From contig NC_083379.1 of the NCBI RefSeq assembly GCF_031755915.1, positions 26,784,001-26,848,000 on the forward strand: a stretch of 64,000 nt of DNA, read 5' to 3'. This DNA is from Ziziphus jujuba. Its lineage: Eukaryota > Streptophyta > Magnoliopsida > Rosales > Rhamnaceae. Both the position numbers and the translations under genes were made by a program. The notes under the pieces were generated by a model. It saw nothing but the letters and a program-made list of their open reading frames with translations, had not been told where the DNA came from and searched no databases. This document shows positions 11,687 to 23,428 of this stretch, piece after piece (position 1 is the first letter of the stretch; each line of letters starts with the position of its first letter).

Positions 11687-12898
11687 ATGTCACAAGACCA
11701 AAGCAAAGAAAGTGTGGAAGGAACTCCAGGTGTGGTTGATCCAAAGTTGTATATTCAAGCCATGGTGGGAAAACTTCAAAGAGTACTACGGTTGGAGATG
11801 GGGCAAATCCATGATTGGTCGGATAAGATGGAATCATCTATCCAAACGCCACAGCAATGACCTCCACAAAGGTTTGCTCATAGACGTGGTAGAGGAAGAA
11901 ATACCCAAATAAGGGAAGATTGGGAACAAGTGGGAGATGACTATGAGGAAGAAGAGGAAGACATTGGTTTGGTAACCAATCAATTTCATGGGAGAGAGAG
12001 AGAGAGAGTAGACCGAGGCAACGATTATGGAGGAGTTAAGATGAAAATAACATCATTCCAAGGTAAAAGTGATCCAGAAGCATATCTCGAGTGGGAGAAG
12101 AGGGTTGAGATGGTATTTAATTGTCAGAACTACTTCGAGGCTAAAAAGGTTAAATTGGCTGCTGTTGAATTCACGAACTATGCTATTGGATGGAGGGACA
12201 AAGAGACACTTTCTAGGTGCCGAACGGATGAAAGACCTATAGATACATGGGAGGAGATGAAGGCTTTGATGAGGGAGCATTTCATACCTAGCCATTACTA
12301 TGGAACCATTTTTTAGAAACTACAAAGCTTGTCTCAAGGAAATAGGAGTGTGGAGGACTATTATAAAGAGATGGAAATCCTTATGATGAGGGTCAGTGTT
12401 AAGGAGGATAGGGAGGCTCCAATGGCACGTTTCTTGGCTGGTTTGAATAGGAAAAAAGCAAATCAAGTGGACTTGCATCATTAGGTGGAGATTGAGGAGA
12501 TTTTGCACATGGCCATCAAAGTAGAGCAACGACTCAAAAGGGGTACCACAAGACCTAGTATTGCTCAAAACACTTGGAAAACAAGCCCATCCACATGGAA
12601 ACCCAATCAGCCCAAGTTTGAAGATAAAGCTATCACACGGCCTAAATCAGAAGTTTAGGCCAAACCATCCTCATCCAATCAAGTAAGTAAATCCGATTCA
12701 TCTTCAACTAGATATTGAGATATCATGTGCTTTTAAATGTCAAGGCAGGGGTCATATTGCAAGTCAATGTCCAAATAAGAGGGTCATGGTGATTCGGAAA
12801 AGTGGAGACATTGACACTGAAGAGGAAGAGTCAGACGATGAATCCATGCCACCATTAGAAGACGTTGGTGATTAAGATGAAGGAGATTACAAGTATCC
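11687..12898 (+). pseudogene. G1 gag, interrupted by stops
   Basis: Starts MSQDQSKESVEGTPGV, the start common to G1 gags (compare 19684, 23184, 62908). An N-terminal LYIQAMVGKLQRVLRLE helix region is followed by basic GRGRN and acidic EEEEED stretches. The Retrotrans_gag capsid core (SDPEAYLEWEKRVEMVFNC..., FTNYAIGWRDKETL) falls in 11930-12316, and the C-part (QSLSQGNRSVEDYYKEMEIL) in 12320-12540. The zinc knuckle near 12725-12775 is frameshifted (CKSMSK). Stops at about 11858, 12314, 12483 and 12656 make it inactive. Gag would package RNA in cytoplasmic particles. Confidence 0.8.
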
Positions 12899-12899
12899 A

Positions 12900-13325
12900 G
12901 TGGGTGGGGACTTGTCATTGGCTGCTAGAAGAGCTTTAACTGTGTATAAATATGAGAAGGAAGTGCAACAGGAGAACATCTTTCATACAAGGTGGAAAGT
13001 CAAGGATAAGGTATGTAGTATGATTATTGATGGTGGGAGTTGTACTAATGTTGCTAGTGTTACTATGGTTGAAAAACTAGGTTTACCCACTATGAAGCAT
13101 CTAGAACCATATAAGCTACAATGGCTTAATGATTGTGGAGAATTGAAGGTGAATAGGCAAGTGAAGATTGCATCCTTTATTGGTGATTATGAAGATAAGG
13201 TTATTTGTGATGTGCTACCAATGCAAGCTAGCCATTTGCTTTTAGGACGTCCGTGGCAATTTGATAGAGATACTAATCATTATGGTCGTACTAACAAGAT
13301 TGTCTTCAACTTCAAGGGTAAATAA
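12900..13325 (+). pseudogene. G1 protease domain (open frame)
   Basis: A 141-codon open stretch containing the retropepsin-like domain. Order: LAARRALTVYK, ENIFHTRWKVKDKVCSMI, active site IDGGSCTN at about residues 43-50 (Asp-Gly-Gly in place of the commoner Asp-Ser/Thr-Gly), then KLGLPTMKHLEPYKLQWL and the C-terminal HLLLGRPWQFDRD. The fold looks complete, but it sits in a broken polyprotein with no upstream continuity and ends at a TAA after FNFKGK. It is called a pseudogene for that reason. Confidence 0.75.
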
Positions 13326-13777
13326 GTGGTGCTTATGCCAATGACTCCTAAACAAGTTTTTGATGATCAATTGGTATTACAAAGGAGGAGAGAAGCTGAA
13401 CAACAACAAAATGAAGTTGTGTTCAACAACCAAGAGAAGAAAAAGAGTGGTGAGGCTGAAAGTGTGAGAGAAAAAGAAAAGAAAAGAAGTGGAAAGAAAA
13501 AAGAGAGTTTTTATGCAAAACATAGTGAGATGAAAAAGCTTTTTTGTTGTAGAAAGCCTATGATTGTAATGATGTACAAAGAAGCATATATGAATCATTT
13601 AACTAACCTTGATGAATCTGTTTTGCCTAGTTCCATTGTTTCTCTTTTGTAAGAGTTCGATGATATCTTTCCCGAGGAGATTCCAAGTGGGTTACCACCG
13701 ATTAGAGGGATCGAACATCAAATTAATTTTATTCCAGGATTAACAATCCTAAACTAGCTAGCTTATATGAGTAATCC
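13326..13777 (+). pseudogene. G1 protease-RT linker and pol N-terminus
   Basis: Highly charged linker (REAEQQQNEVVFNNQEKKKS, REKEKKRSGKKKE) at 13326-13550, then CRKPMIVMMYKEAYMN and, in another frame after 13652, EFDDIFPEEIPSGLPPIRGI, as upstream of RT in all gypsy copies here. It stops at YMSNP where a G1 LTR enters at 13778. Confidence 0.7.
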
Positions 13778-14628
13778 TTATACAAAACTAGAGCGACCTG
13801 CCTCTAAACCCGTAATAAAGATTGAATTAGACCGTCTAATTACAAATTATCAATGGAAGACCTTGACCCGTTACCTATATTTAAGGTAAGAACCTTGGTA
13901 TGGTGAAGACGCCACAATAGGGTGCGGAATAACCTATTGATAAGTCAAATTTGAACTCCGCAAACAAAGCTTGAAAAAGTTCAATATAGTTCTTAGAGAA
14001 CCAAGAGAATCACTCTCACTTTGAATCAAAATTGTAATCTCCCCTTTATTCATGACTTATGTGCCTTTAAATAGGCAAAATAAATTACAAAGCTTTCCTA
14101 AATTTGTTAAAAGTAAAGGTGGAATAATAATGGATGAAAATTAGGTTTAGGAAACCTAATTTAGCTCCTAGTTTCCTAATTTGAATGGCCTTTAATTCTT
14201 TGACCAATTCAACTCTAATAAAATTAGGAAAGTAATTTGAAATCCTAATAAAAAAAACTAAATTAGGAAAGTAATTAGGCAACATGCCAAAATCCAATCA
14301 AAACATAAATAAAATTTAATATTTTCCTAATTATAAAATTTGGCCAAGCTTAGTTGGATTCCGTGTCACCATATGATGCCACATCACCATGTTGTAGAAG
14401 TGCATGCGTTAAACTCTCTTTGACGTTGGCATCCACCATCCCAATCATATGGACCAATTTTAGTTCATCTTCACTAATGAACTTGCTTCCTTGGGTTGAA
14501 AACACCTCTTGGATTAAACCATTTAGTGCCTCTTTCAATCTCTTTCTCGTGCTCGGGTTATGGGTCCTGTAGACATTTGAAGTGGATCTGGGCTCCATCT
14601 TGAAGGGCTCTTGGTCGTGTCCTCATCA
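13778..14628 (-). repeat. G1 LTR, reverse, inserted in pol
   Basis: From a decayed LTR end (TTATACAAAACT for TGATACGAACCT) to CCTCATCA. The left flank is AATCC in the pol SNP codons. The right side joins directly to a second G1 LTR whose last ~11 bp are gone, so no right target copy exists. It carries only one ggtttaggaaacctaat unit. Confidence 0.85.
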
Positions 14629-15454
14629 TAGAGTGACTTGCCTCTAAACCCGTAACAAGGATTGATTTGGGCCATCTAACTATAAGTTAATAATGTAAGA
14701 CCTCGACCCTTTACCTATATTTGAGGTAAGAACTTTTGTATGGTGAAGACGCCAATATAGGGTGTGGAATAACCTATTGATAATTCAAATTTGAACTCCA
14801 CAAACAAAGTTTGAAAAGTTCGATCTAGTTCTTATAGAGCCAAGAGAATCACTCTAACTTTTAATCAAAATTGTAATCTCATTTTTATTCATGACTTTTG
14901 TGCCTTTAAATAGGTAAAATAAATTACAAAGCTTTCCTAAATTTACTAAAAATAATGATGGAATAATAACAGACAAAAATTAGGTTTAGGAAACCTAATG
15001 TGGTTAGGTTTTAGGAAAAAATGTGGTTAGGTTTTTGGAAACCTAATTATGTTACGTTTAGGAAACCTAATACGGTTAGGTTTAGGAAATCTAATTTAGC
15101 TTCTAGTTTCCTAATTTAAATGGCATTTAATTCTTTGACCAATTCAACCCTAATAAAATTAAGAAAGTAATTTGAAATCCTGATAAAAACTAATAGGAAA
15201 GTAAATAGGCAACATGCCAAAATCTAATCAAGACATAAATAAAAATTAATATTTTCCTAATTATAAATTCAGCCAAGCTTAGTTGGAAGCCATGTAGGCG
15301 CATATCACCCTCCACGTGGCAAAAAATACCATGTCACCATAGGATGCCACATCACCATCCACGTCATCAAAACTTCCCACATCACCATGTTGTAGGATTT
15401 CTTGCGTTAAGCTCTCTTTTAAGTTGGCATCCACCATTCCAATCATATGGACCC
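14629..15454 (-). repeat. G1 3' LTR, inner part (split by AthX)
   Basis: The 3' LTR of the minus-strand G1 element whose pol lies at 17339-18172. It begins at tagagtgacttgcc, lacking TGATACGAACC, and runs to catatggaccc at the AthX insertion. It continues at 17181. Confidence 0.8.
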
Positions 15455-17180
15455 TGATGCGTAAAATCAACTCGCAAGTGCACGAATCGTTTTCAAGTAA
15501 TAAAGTGGAAAAATAGGGTTGTCGTACCCAAGGGATTAAGTATTAAGTACCAAAGATAATTAAGTTTTGATAATATTTGAACTAAAATTTAAGATGGCAA
15601 TTGAAAACTAAATAAACTAAATTAAACAAAAGCAATCAATTAAAATTAGATGAATTTCAAGTAAGAGAGAGAATTGAATAAGGGCATTTGATTTCACCAC
15701 TAACTATTCCAATTTAATTACTTAAATATGTGAATTTAATTAACTAGTAATTTTGTTAACCACACTTAATCACAAAATTAATCAAAAGTAGTTTCCACTC
15801 ACAATTGATAATATTCACATAACCTAATTTATTCCTTCCGGCCTATAAATTAAATCATGCAAATTCATCAAACATAGATTAAGCAAATAATATGGCATGA
15901 GACATAACTATTTTCCAATCAATTATGCATTCATGTAAATCATTGGAGATCCGTAATATTATCCTTTTCCAAGATCAAATATTATTAAAATCATTCATTC
16001 CTTCCGGCCTATGAAAGCATTATACCAATGATTTATTAACAAAACATATTACTAAATAAATAAAACTCAACATATATTAAAATAATTAAACCTTCATAGT
16101 TAGGGCTACATCATAGCCCTAGCTATGAAAATTAGTTCATAGTAAAAATAATTTCAACATCCATAATTATTAAAAATAATAAGATTCACAATTAAAGAGA
16201 AAGGAAAAGAGAATAAAAACTATTGAAGAAATTCTCCTTCAAAAGCTCTCAAAGTCGTAGCCTTCTTCTCCAAGCAAGCCTACGTCTTTATGCCTCCTCC
16301 AAGCTCTCCAATTGATCTTCTAAAACTCTAAAACTTTAAAACTCTAAAACCCTTAAGAGAATCTTAGAAACTCCCAAAATTTGGTTTGTTTCTATTTAAG
16401 CCTCCTAAAAGCTCTTAAATAACTCTCTAAACTTGTATATCTTCCTTCAATGTGGTGGGGGCTATATATATAGGACCTTGGGAATCTTTTTCTCTCCTTA
16501 TTTTCAATGTGAGAGTTTTGGAAGATACCTTTTTTAGGCCATAAAAAGGGTTGGATCAATTTCATGTGTAAAAAGGAAACTGGATATTACTTGCTCTCTA
16601 CTACTTTCCTTTTATCTAATTCCTCCTAAAAAAATAGTTAATTAGTCTAATTTACCCTTAATGAAGCATGTGACATGACATGTGCCTCATTAATGATAAA
16701 TTAACCAATTATTGCCACTTGTTTTTATCTTGGCCCTCAAATTGCCTAGATTCCCTCTTTTGATCAATGGTGGAGATTTAATTAGAATATTATTTTTTAT
16801 AAATTCTAAATTTTAAATGATGATAACTCTTTGCTCGCACCTCGAAATCCAAAAATAACGAGACATTTGAAATCCTCAGATCGTGATGATTCATATGACA
16901 TCCACTTCCATCATGAAATTCCCGATAGAATCTTTATGGAATCTTCAAGGTATCTTTTTGGAATCTTTTTAATGCTTAGTCCGTTCGAGCTCAAATCTTG
17001 CTTCCCACCATAATTCGACCCAAGGAATCCATTTTTATGGTTGTTTTCGTAAAATTCTTCTTCTCTTACCTTGATTAAGAAAAATACATAATTAAGTATC
17101 TTTCCATAACAAATTAACACAAACTAACAAATATTAAGCTATAAATATGGCATAAAATCATCAATATTTTAGACCTAACA
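15455..17180 (-). repeat. AthX solo LTR
   Basis: A full 1726-bp AthX LTR, TGATGCGTAAAATCAACTCG ... AGACCTAACA as read on plus, with no internal domain. It sits inside a G1 LTR. Flanks are GACCC (15450-15454) and AATCC (17181-17185), which match if two transitions (G-A, C-T) have hit an original 5-bp duplication. It formed by recombination between two LTRs. Confidence 0.88.
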
Positions 17181-17338
17181 AATCCATTTTGGTTCATCTT
17201 TAGTAATGAACATGCTTCCTTGATATGTGAACACCTCTTGGATTAAATCATTTAGTGCTTCTTTAAACCACTTTGTTCTAGATCTGGTCATTGGTCCTGT
17301 AGCTCTAGTTAAACCACTTCCTAGTTATGTCCTCATCA
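17181..17338 (-). repeat. G1 3' LTR, 5' part
   Basis: Completes the LTR of 14629-15454. It ends (minus start) at TGATGAGGACATAACTAGG. Immediately upstream on the minus strand is the polypurine tract gaggaggggaa (17339-17349). Confidence 0.85.
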
Positions 17339-18172
17339 TTCCCCTCCTCATGAAAAGGATTTGTCCTCAACTCATCACCTACATAAAAAGGAGATAAATC
17401 ACCAACATTAAAGGTAGCACTTACATTATACTCACCTGGAAAATCTAATTTGTAAGCGTTCTCATTAAATCTCTCCAATATTTAGAATGGACAATCTCCA
17501 CGTGGAATAAGCTTTGGCTTTCATTGTTTTGGAAACCCTGACTTCGTTAGGTGCAACCAAACCCAATCTCCTGGTCAAACACTTTGACAATAAGTTTTTA
17601 GAAATACAAGTTCATCTTTGCAAAAATCACACTTCTTAACGTTAGCAAATAATCTTTCCATGCTAAGCACTCCTAAAACTAACCTAAGATGTTTTACATG
17701 ATCATCTAAATTTTAGCTATGCACAAGAATATCATCAAAATAGACAACCACAAAATTTTTTAATGAATGGATGCATGACATGATTCATTAACCTCATAAA
17801 AGTGCTAGGGACGTTACTTAACCCAAATGGAATAACAAGCCAATCATACAAACCATGCTTTGTTTTAAATGTTGTTTTCCATTCATCACCTTCCTTTATG
17901 CGAATTTGATGATAACCACTTTTAAGATCAATTTTTGAAAACATGCATGCACCATACAGTTCATCAAGCATATCATCTAACCTAGGCTTATGATGACGAT
18001 ATTTAACAGTTATATTATTAATAGACTTACAATCTACACATATTCTACATGTTCTATCTTTATTAGGGACTAATAACACAGGTACAGCATATGGACTCGT
18101 GCATTCTCTAAGATATCCCTTCTTCACTAATTCACTTACCTGCATTTGAAGTTCCTTTGTCTACTCAGGATC
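17339..18172 (-). pseudogene. G1 pol with internal deletion: RT front joined to integrase tail
   Basis: Read on minus. From 18172 (PE-TKELQ) a long RT frame spans 18145-17735: [78 protein letters not shown] single extra T then shifts the frame just before VVYFDDIL; the motif is still readable in the next frame. After KKCDFCKDELVFL the sequence jumps, at about 17575-17605, to the integrase C-terminus (GDWVWLHL, NENAYKLDFPGEYNVSATFN, LRTNPFHEEGN) and runs into the 3' LTR. RNase H and the integrase core are missing. Three other copies share the same junction. Confidence 0.85.
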
Positions 18173-19019
18173 TGATGAGGACATGACCAAGAGCCCTTCA
18201 AGATGGAGCCCAGATCCACTTCAAATGTCTACAGGACCCATAACCCGAGCACGAGCAAAGAGATTGAAAGAGGCACTAAATGGTTTAATCCAAGAGGTGC
18301 TTTCAACCCAAGGAAGCAAGTTCATCAGTGAAGATGAACTAAAGTTGGTCCATATGATTGGGATGGTGGATGCCAATATGAAAGAGAGTTTAACATGGAC
18401 TTCTACAACATGGTGATGTGGCATCATATGCTGACATGGCATCCAACTAAGCTTGGCCAAATTTTATAATTAGGAAAATATTAATTTTTATTTATGTTTT
18501 AATTGGATTTTGGCATGTTGCCTATTTACTTTCCTAATTTAGTTTTTATTAGGTTTTTAAATTACTTTCCTAATTTTATTAGAGTTGAATTGGTAAAAGA
18601 ATTAAAGGCCATTCAAATTAGGAAACTAGGAGCTAAATTAGGTTTCCTAAACCTAATTTTCGTCCATTATTATTCCACCTTTACTTTTATAAAATATAGG
18701 AAAGCTTTGTAATTTATTTTGTCTATTTAAAGGCATAGAAGTCATGAACAAAGGGGAGATTACAATTTTGATTCAAAGTGAGAGTGATTCTCTTAGTTCT
18801 CTAAGAACTATATCGAACTTTTTCAAGCTTTGTTTGTGGAGTTAAAATTTGACTTATCAATAGGTTATTCCGCACCCTATTGTGGTGTCTTCACCCTACC
18901 AAGGTTTTTACCTTAAATATAGGTAACGGATTGAGGTCTTCCATTGAGAACTTGTAATTAGACGGTCTAATTCAATCTTTGTTACGGGTTTAGAGGCAAT
19001 TCGTCCTATGTTAGTATCA
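18173..19019 (+). repeat. G1 5' LTR inserted in minus-strand pol
   Basis: TGATGAGGACATGACC ... TTAGTATCA, 847 bp, followed by a primer site. The left flank GGATC (GATCC in the pol's own direction) corresponds to the same SNP codons that the LTR at 13778 disrupts. It encodes the pol tail TKSPSRW..., GPITRARAKRLKEALNGLIQ. It has a single ggtttcctaaacctaa unit. Confidence 0.9.
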
Positions 19020-19683
19020 TTTGGTATCAGAGCCAAATTTTGTGTAGGTTTGATCTATCTTTATTTGCTTTATTTATTTTTGTGTTAATTTGCAATTTTA
19101 GGATTAAGTTAAGGTTGCTTCTATCATCATACACATTCTGCATCTTGAAAAAAATATATATATATTGTTCTTGTGGTTTCTGGCATTGAATTATTGAGAT
19201 TTCAAGAGAAACCAGGTAGAGAAATTTTTTAGTTGATTTGAGGAGCACAAAAAACAAGCCAAAATCAATACCGAAGATAAGGTTTGTTGAATATTCACTA
19301 ATTCCATTTTTTAAATCTCATTCCAATTTGTTCCTCACATTCTAGTTCCTTTTGTCCTCGCTAAATTTCTTGTTGAGCTTTTATCGTTGCCTTTTTTCTT
19401 GTTACTTTTCATTTTATTTGTCTTGTAGCCTTATTTTCATAACTATTTGATAGGTCTATTTGGATTGTTACTTGCTAGTTTGTTTTAGTTTGAAATTAGT
19501 TTACAAAGAACCAAAGAGAATTACTAGAGTGGTAAAAGGCAAGAGAGGTGAGAATTATAGAGGGTAAAAGCCGAACTATAACTAGAGTATAAACACGAGT
19601 GACCTTGAATTTGAGTGAGACACGTGAGGGAGTGTTGTGAGGCCTTTCTTTCTTTTTTTACTAATAAATTTTGTAGAAAAATC
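19020..19683 (+). other. G1 primer site and leader
   Basis: An intact tRNA-Met type primer site TGGTATCAGAGCC at 19022-19034, two bases after the LTR. The rest is T-rich leader with the conserved pre-gag block at 19520-19640. No gene seen. Confidence 0.85.
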
Positions 19684-20437
19684 ATGTCACAAGACAAAAG
19701 CAAAGAAAGCATGGATGAAACTCCAGGTATGGCTGATCCGAAGTTATACATTCAAGCCACGGTGGGAGAACTTCAAAGAGCACTACGGTTGGAGATGGGG
19801 AAGATCCATGATAGGTAAGATAGGATGGAATCACCAATCCAAACACCGCAGCCACAACCTCCACAAATGTTTGTTCATGGACGTGGTAGAGGAAGAAATA
19901 CTCCAAGAAGGGAAGAATGGGAACGTGTGGGAGATGACTGTGAGAAAGAAGAGGAAGACATTGGTTCGGGAACCAACCAGCTCCGTGGGAGAGAGAGGTT
20001 AGACCGAGACAGTGACTATGGAGGAATTAAGATGAAAATACCATCATTCCAAGGTAAAAGTGATCCAGAAGCATATCTCGAGTGGGAGAAGAGGATTGAA
20101 TTCACGGACTATACTATTGAATTCACGGAGGCGAGCAAGACAAAGACCTATAGATACATGGGAGGAGATGAAGGCTTTGATGAGGAAGTGTTTTGTACCT
20201 AGCCGTTACTATAGGAGTATTTTTCAGAAATTACAAAGCTTGTCTCAAGGAAATAGAAGTGTGGAGGACTATTATAAAGAGATGGAAATCCTTATGATGA
20301 AGGCTAATGTTGAGGAGGATAGGGAGGCTACAATGGCACGTTTCTTGGCTGGTTTAAATAGGGAAATAGCAAACCAAGTGGACTTGCACCATTATGTGGA
20401 GATGCTGCACATGGCCATCAAATATCCGACAAAATAA
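19684..20437 (+). pseudogene. G1 gag with deletion in the capsid core
   Basis: Starts MSQDKSKESMDETPGM. One stop follows KIHDR; the frame resumes with MESPIQTPQPQPPQMF and GRGRNTPRREEWERVGDD. The capsid core begins FQGKSDPEAYLEWEKRIE, then about 90 bp are lost and partly duplicated (FTDYTIEFTEASK). In another frame the C-part is long and clean: RPIDTWEEMKALMRK, SVEDYYKEMEILMM, ATMARFLAGLNREIANQVD. It is cut near 20422 and fused to an inverted G2 leader, so zinc knuckle, protease and pol are lost. Confidence 0.8.
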
Positions 20438-20544
20438 TTCTCCAGAAACTCAAAATATCACAAATCAAACAAGTTCCCAAACTCAAATTTCAACACCAAA
20501 TTCAACAAACCGAAATTTTTATTTTTATTTTTATTTTATTCGGC

Positions 20545-20578
<34 letters not shown>

Positions 20579-21025
20579 TCACTCATAGAACATAAAACAA
20601 CTACAATAGAAAAGATCAACACTAAAAATTGCAATTTCACACCAAAAATCCACCAACCCCGTGACCTCTAATAAAAACAAAAGTACAGTTTTTTTTTTTT
20701 TTATATGTTGCCGCAAACCCTTTTTTTTTTTTTTTTAAATATATGAATGCAAATATTTAAAACTAAAAAAGGAAAGAAAAATCAACAAAAACCAAAATTA
20801 ACAAGAACAATGATGAAAAACAATCAATAAAGTAGGAAACAAAAATACAATAAAACTAGGAAATCCTAATTCAACTAGGAATGAATTTTTTTTTTTTTTT
20901 TAAGATGCAGAATGTGTATGGGATTGATGCAACCTTAACCTAATGCTAAAATTGCATAATAACACAAAAACAAATAAAGCAAATAAAGATAGATCAAGCT
21001 TGAACAAAATTCGGCTCTGATACCA
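20422..21025 (-). other. G2 leader and primer site, reverse
   Basis: Read on minus: primer site TGGTATCAGAGCC (21025-21013) followed by the G2 leader, matching 28757 down to about 28140. It contains long poly-T/poly-A runs (20550-20575, 20690-20735, 20887-20902). It is truncated at 20422 against a G1 gag. No coding sequence seen. Confidence 0.75.
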
Positions 21026-21027
21026 AA

Positions 21028-21222
21028 TGATACAAACCTAGGACGACCTGCTCCAAAACCCGTATTATATTAAAGAGAACAAAGAGAATTCAATCTCACA
21101 AATAATTTCCTGTATAAAATTCAAGCTTGATTTCTCATTAAAAATAAGCATTTAAATAGGCTAAGATTACAAAGCAAAAACCCTAAAAAAATTAATTCAA
21201 AACCGGACTCAAAGTGTGGAGA
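21028..21222 (-). repeat. G2 5' LTR remnant, reverse
   Basis: Begins at TGATACAAACCTAGGACG (LTR end) next to the primer site. It skips about 150 bp inside at 21073 and runs out near gtgtgg at 21222, where plus-strand gag starts. This is a fragment of a rearranged G2 element, inverted relative to the gag that follows. Confidence 0.7.
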
Positions 21223-21708
21223 AAAAGAAAGTATGGAGATGACTTGGATGAGGGGTTTGATGAAACTTTTGAACCTCAAGAAAGGCTAATCCGTGGGAGA
21301 CCAGCAAGGAATGAAGATGATGATCTCGGAAGTATCAAGGTAAACATTCCACCTTTCATGGAAAAAAGTGATCCGGAAGCATATTAGGAATCGGACGAGA
21401 GAATGGAGATGAGTTTTTTATTGTTATAATTATTCGTAGGCCAAGAAGGTGAAGTTGGCAGCAATTGAGTTTGGTCATTATGCACTCCATTGTGGACCAA
21501 TGTGCAACACCCGAAGAAGAGTTGGAGATGACTTGATCACTACATGGCGACAAATGAAAGGAGCCATGACAAAGCAATTCGTACCATCACACTATGATAG
21601 GTGGCTACATCAAAGGCTTCGATCTTTATCTCAAGGAAATAGGTCCGTGGAGGATTACTACAAGGAGATGGAGATGCTTATGATGAGGCTACGCATGAAT
21701 GAGGATAG
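21223..21708 (+). pseudogene. G2 gag, first part (outer element)
   Basis: Corresponds to the gag on the minus strand at 27100-27600. Features: FEPQERLIRGRPARNEDDDL, IKVNIPPFMEKSDPEAY then a TAG; FGHYALHCGPMCNTRRRVGD; and FVPSHYDRWLHQRLRSLSQG, SVEDYYKEMEMLMMRLRMNE. It has the Retrotrans_gag capsid pattern with frameshifts at about 21387 and 21430. It stops at EDRK where the G1 LTR enters; the rest is at 33342. Confidence 0.75.
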
Positions 21709-21713
21709 AAAAG

Positions 21714-22415
21714 TGATGAGGACATGATCAGGGACACCCCAAGATAGAGTCCAGAGCCACTTCAAATCTCTACGGGACTAGTAACCAGGACAAGAGCAAA
21801 GAGGTTTAAAGAAGCACTAAATGGTTTAATCCAAAAGGTGTTCACATTTCAAGGAAGCAAGTTCATTACTGAAGATGAACCAAAATTGGTCCATATGATT
21901 GGAATGGAGGATGCCAACATGAAAGAAAGCTTAATGCATGGAATCCAACAATATGGTGATGTGGCATCATATGGTGACATGGCATTTTTGCCACATGGAG
22001 GGTGATATTCACCTACATGGCAGTGGTTGAATTTTATAATTAGGAAATATTAGTTTTTATTTTATGTCTTGATTGGATTTTGGCATGTTGCCGATTTTAT
22101 TTTCCCAATTTAGTTTTATTAGGTTTTTAAATTACATTCCTATTTTTATTAGGAAACTAGGAGATCAATTAGGTTTCCTAAACCTAACCAAATTAGGTTT
22201 CTTAAACTTATCGAACTTTTCAAGCTTTGCTTATGGAGTTCAATTTGACTTATCAATAGGTTATTCCGCATCCTATTGTGGCGTCTTCAGCATACCAAGG
22301 CTCTTACCTCAAATATAGGTAACGGGTCGAGGTCTTCCATTGATAACTTGTAATTAGACAGTCTAATTCAATCTTTGTTACGGGTTTAGAGGTAGATTGC
22401 TCTACGTTCATATCA
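21714..22415 (+). repeat. G1 5' LTR
   Basis: TGATGAGGACATGATCAGGG ... TTCATATCA, 702 bp. It is short because the region with the ggtttcctaaacctaa units is largely deleted near 22190-22215. It encodes the TRARAKRFKEALNGLIQ tail variant. Confidence 0.9.
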
Positions 22416-23183
22416 ATTTGGTATCAGAGCTAGTTTCTAATTACAGGTTTGATATATCTATTTCTTTTCTTTTGTTTCATTGTTTTTCTTGGTTTATTTT
22501 TTTGGCAATTTTTAACATTAGGTTAGAAATTGCATCTTTGATTTCTTTGGTTGTTCTTTGCGTTTGGGTAGCTGTGCTTTTCTTTGCATTTTGATTTTGT
22601 GTTCTTCTTCATTCATTCCGATCAGATCTTATTTAAAAAATAAAAAATAAAAAAAATTCGTTCTTAAAATTTTTTCTTGTTCTTGTGGTTTGTGGCATTG
22701 AATTATTGAGATTTCAAGAGAAACTAGGTAGTGAAATTTTTTTTGGTTGATTTGAGGAGCACAAAAAATAAGCCAAAAGCGATACCGAAAATAAGATTTG
22801 TTGAATATTCACTAATTCCACTTTGCAAATCTCATTCCAATTTATTCTTCACATTCTAGTTTCTTTTATTTGTGCCAAATTTCTTGTTGAGCTTTCATCG
22901 TTGCCTTTTTCTTGTTACTTTTCATTCTATTTGTCTTTTTAGTCTTATTTTCATAACTGTTTGGTAGGTCTATTTGGATTGTTACTTGCTAGTTTATTTT
23001 CATTTGAAATTAGTTTGCAAAGAACCAAATAGAATTACTAGAGTGGTAAAAGGCAAGAGAGGTGAGAATTATAGAGGGTAAAAGCCAAACTATAACTAGA
23101 GTGCAAACACGAGTGAATTGAGACCTTAAATTTGAGTGAAACACGTAAGGGAGTGTTGTTGAAACAAGTTCTGTAGAAAAATC
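22416..23183 (+). other. G1 primer site and leader
   Basis: TGGTATCAGAGC at 22419-22430 matches the 3' end of initiator tRNA-Met. The leader is non-coding; the pre-gag block is at 23020-23160. Confidence 0.85.
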
Positions 23184-23423
23184 ATGTCACAAGATGAAAG
23201 AAAAAAAAGTGTGGAAGGAACTCCAGGTGTGGCTGATCCGAAGTTATACATTCAAGCCATGGTGGGAGAACTTCATAGAGCACTACGGTTTGAGAAGGTG
23301 CAGATCCATGATCGGTTAGATAAGATGGAATCATCTATCCAAACGCCACAGATATGACCTCCACAAAGGTTTGCTCATGGATGTGGTAGAGGAAGAAATA
23401 CTTCAAGAAGGGAAGATTCGGAA
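23184..23423 (+). pseudogene. G1 gag, N-terminal part
   Basis: MSQDERKKSVEGTPGVADPK, YIQAMVGELHRALRFE, then a TGA after IQTPQI and RFAHGCGRGRNTSRREDSER. It is cut at ER-V by the G2 element at 23429 and continues at 29779 as RDDYEEEDEDIGSGTNQ. The start is the ATG shared with the other G1 gags. Confidence 0.8.
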
Positions 23424-23428
23424 CGAGT

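Larger units (their letters stand above)
10619..13777 (+). mobile_element. G1 gypsy element, 5'-truncated, pol cut at SNP codons
   Basis: Partial 5' LTR, primer site, leader, gag, protease and pol N-terminus in forward order. It stops at codons for MSNP, where a reverse G1 LTR abuts (left target AATCC at 13773-13777). The rest of pol is not found in this orientation; a pol lacking exactly the upstream part lies reversed at 17339-18172. Confidence 0.75.
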
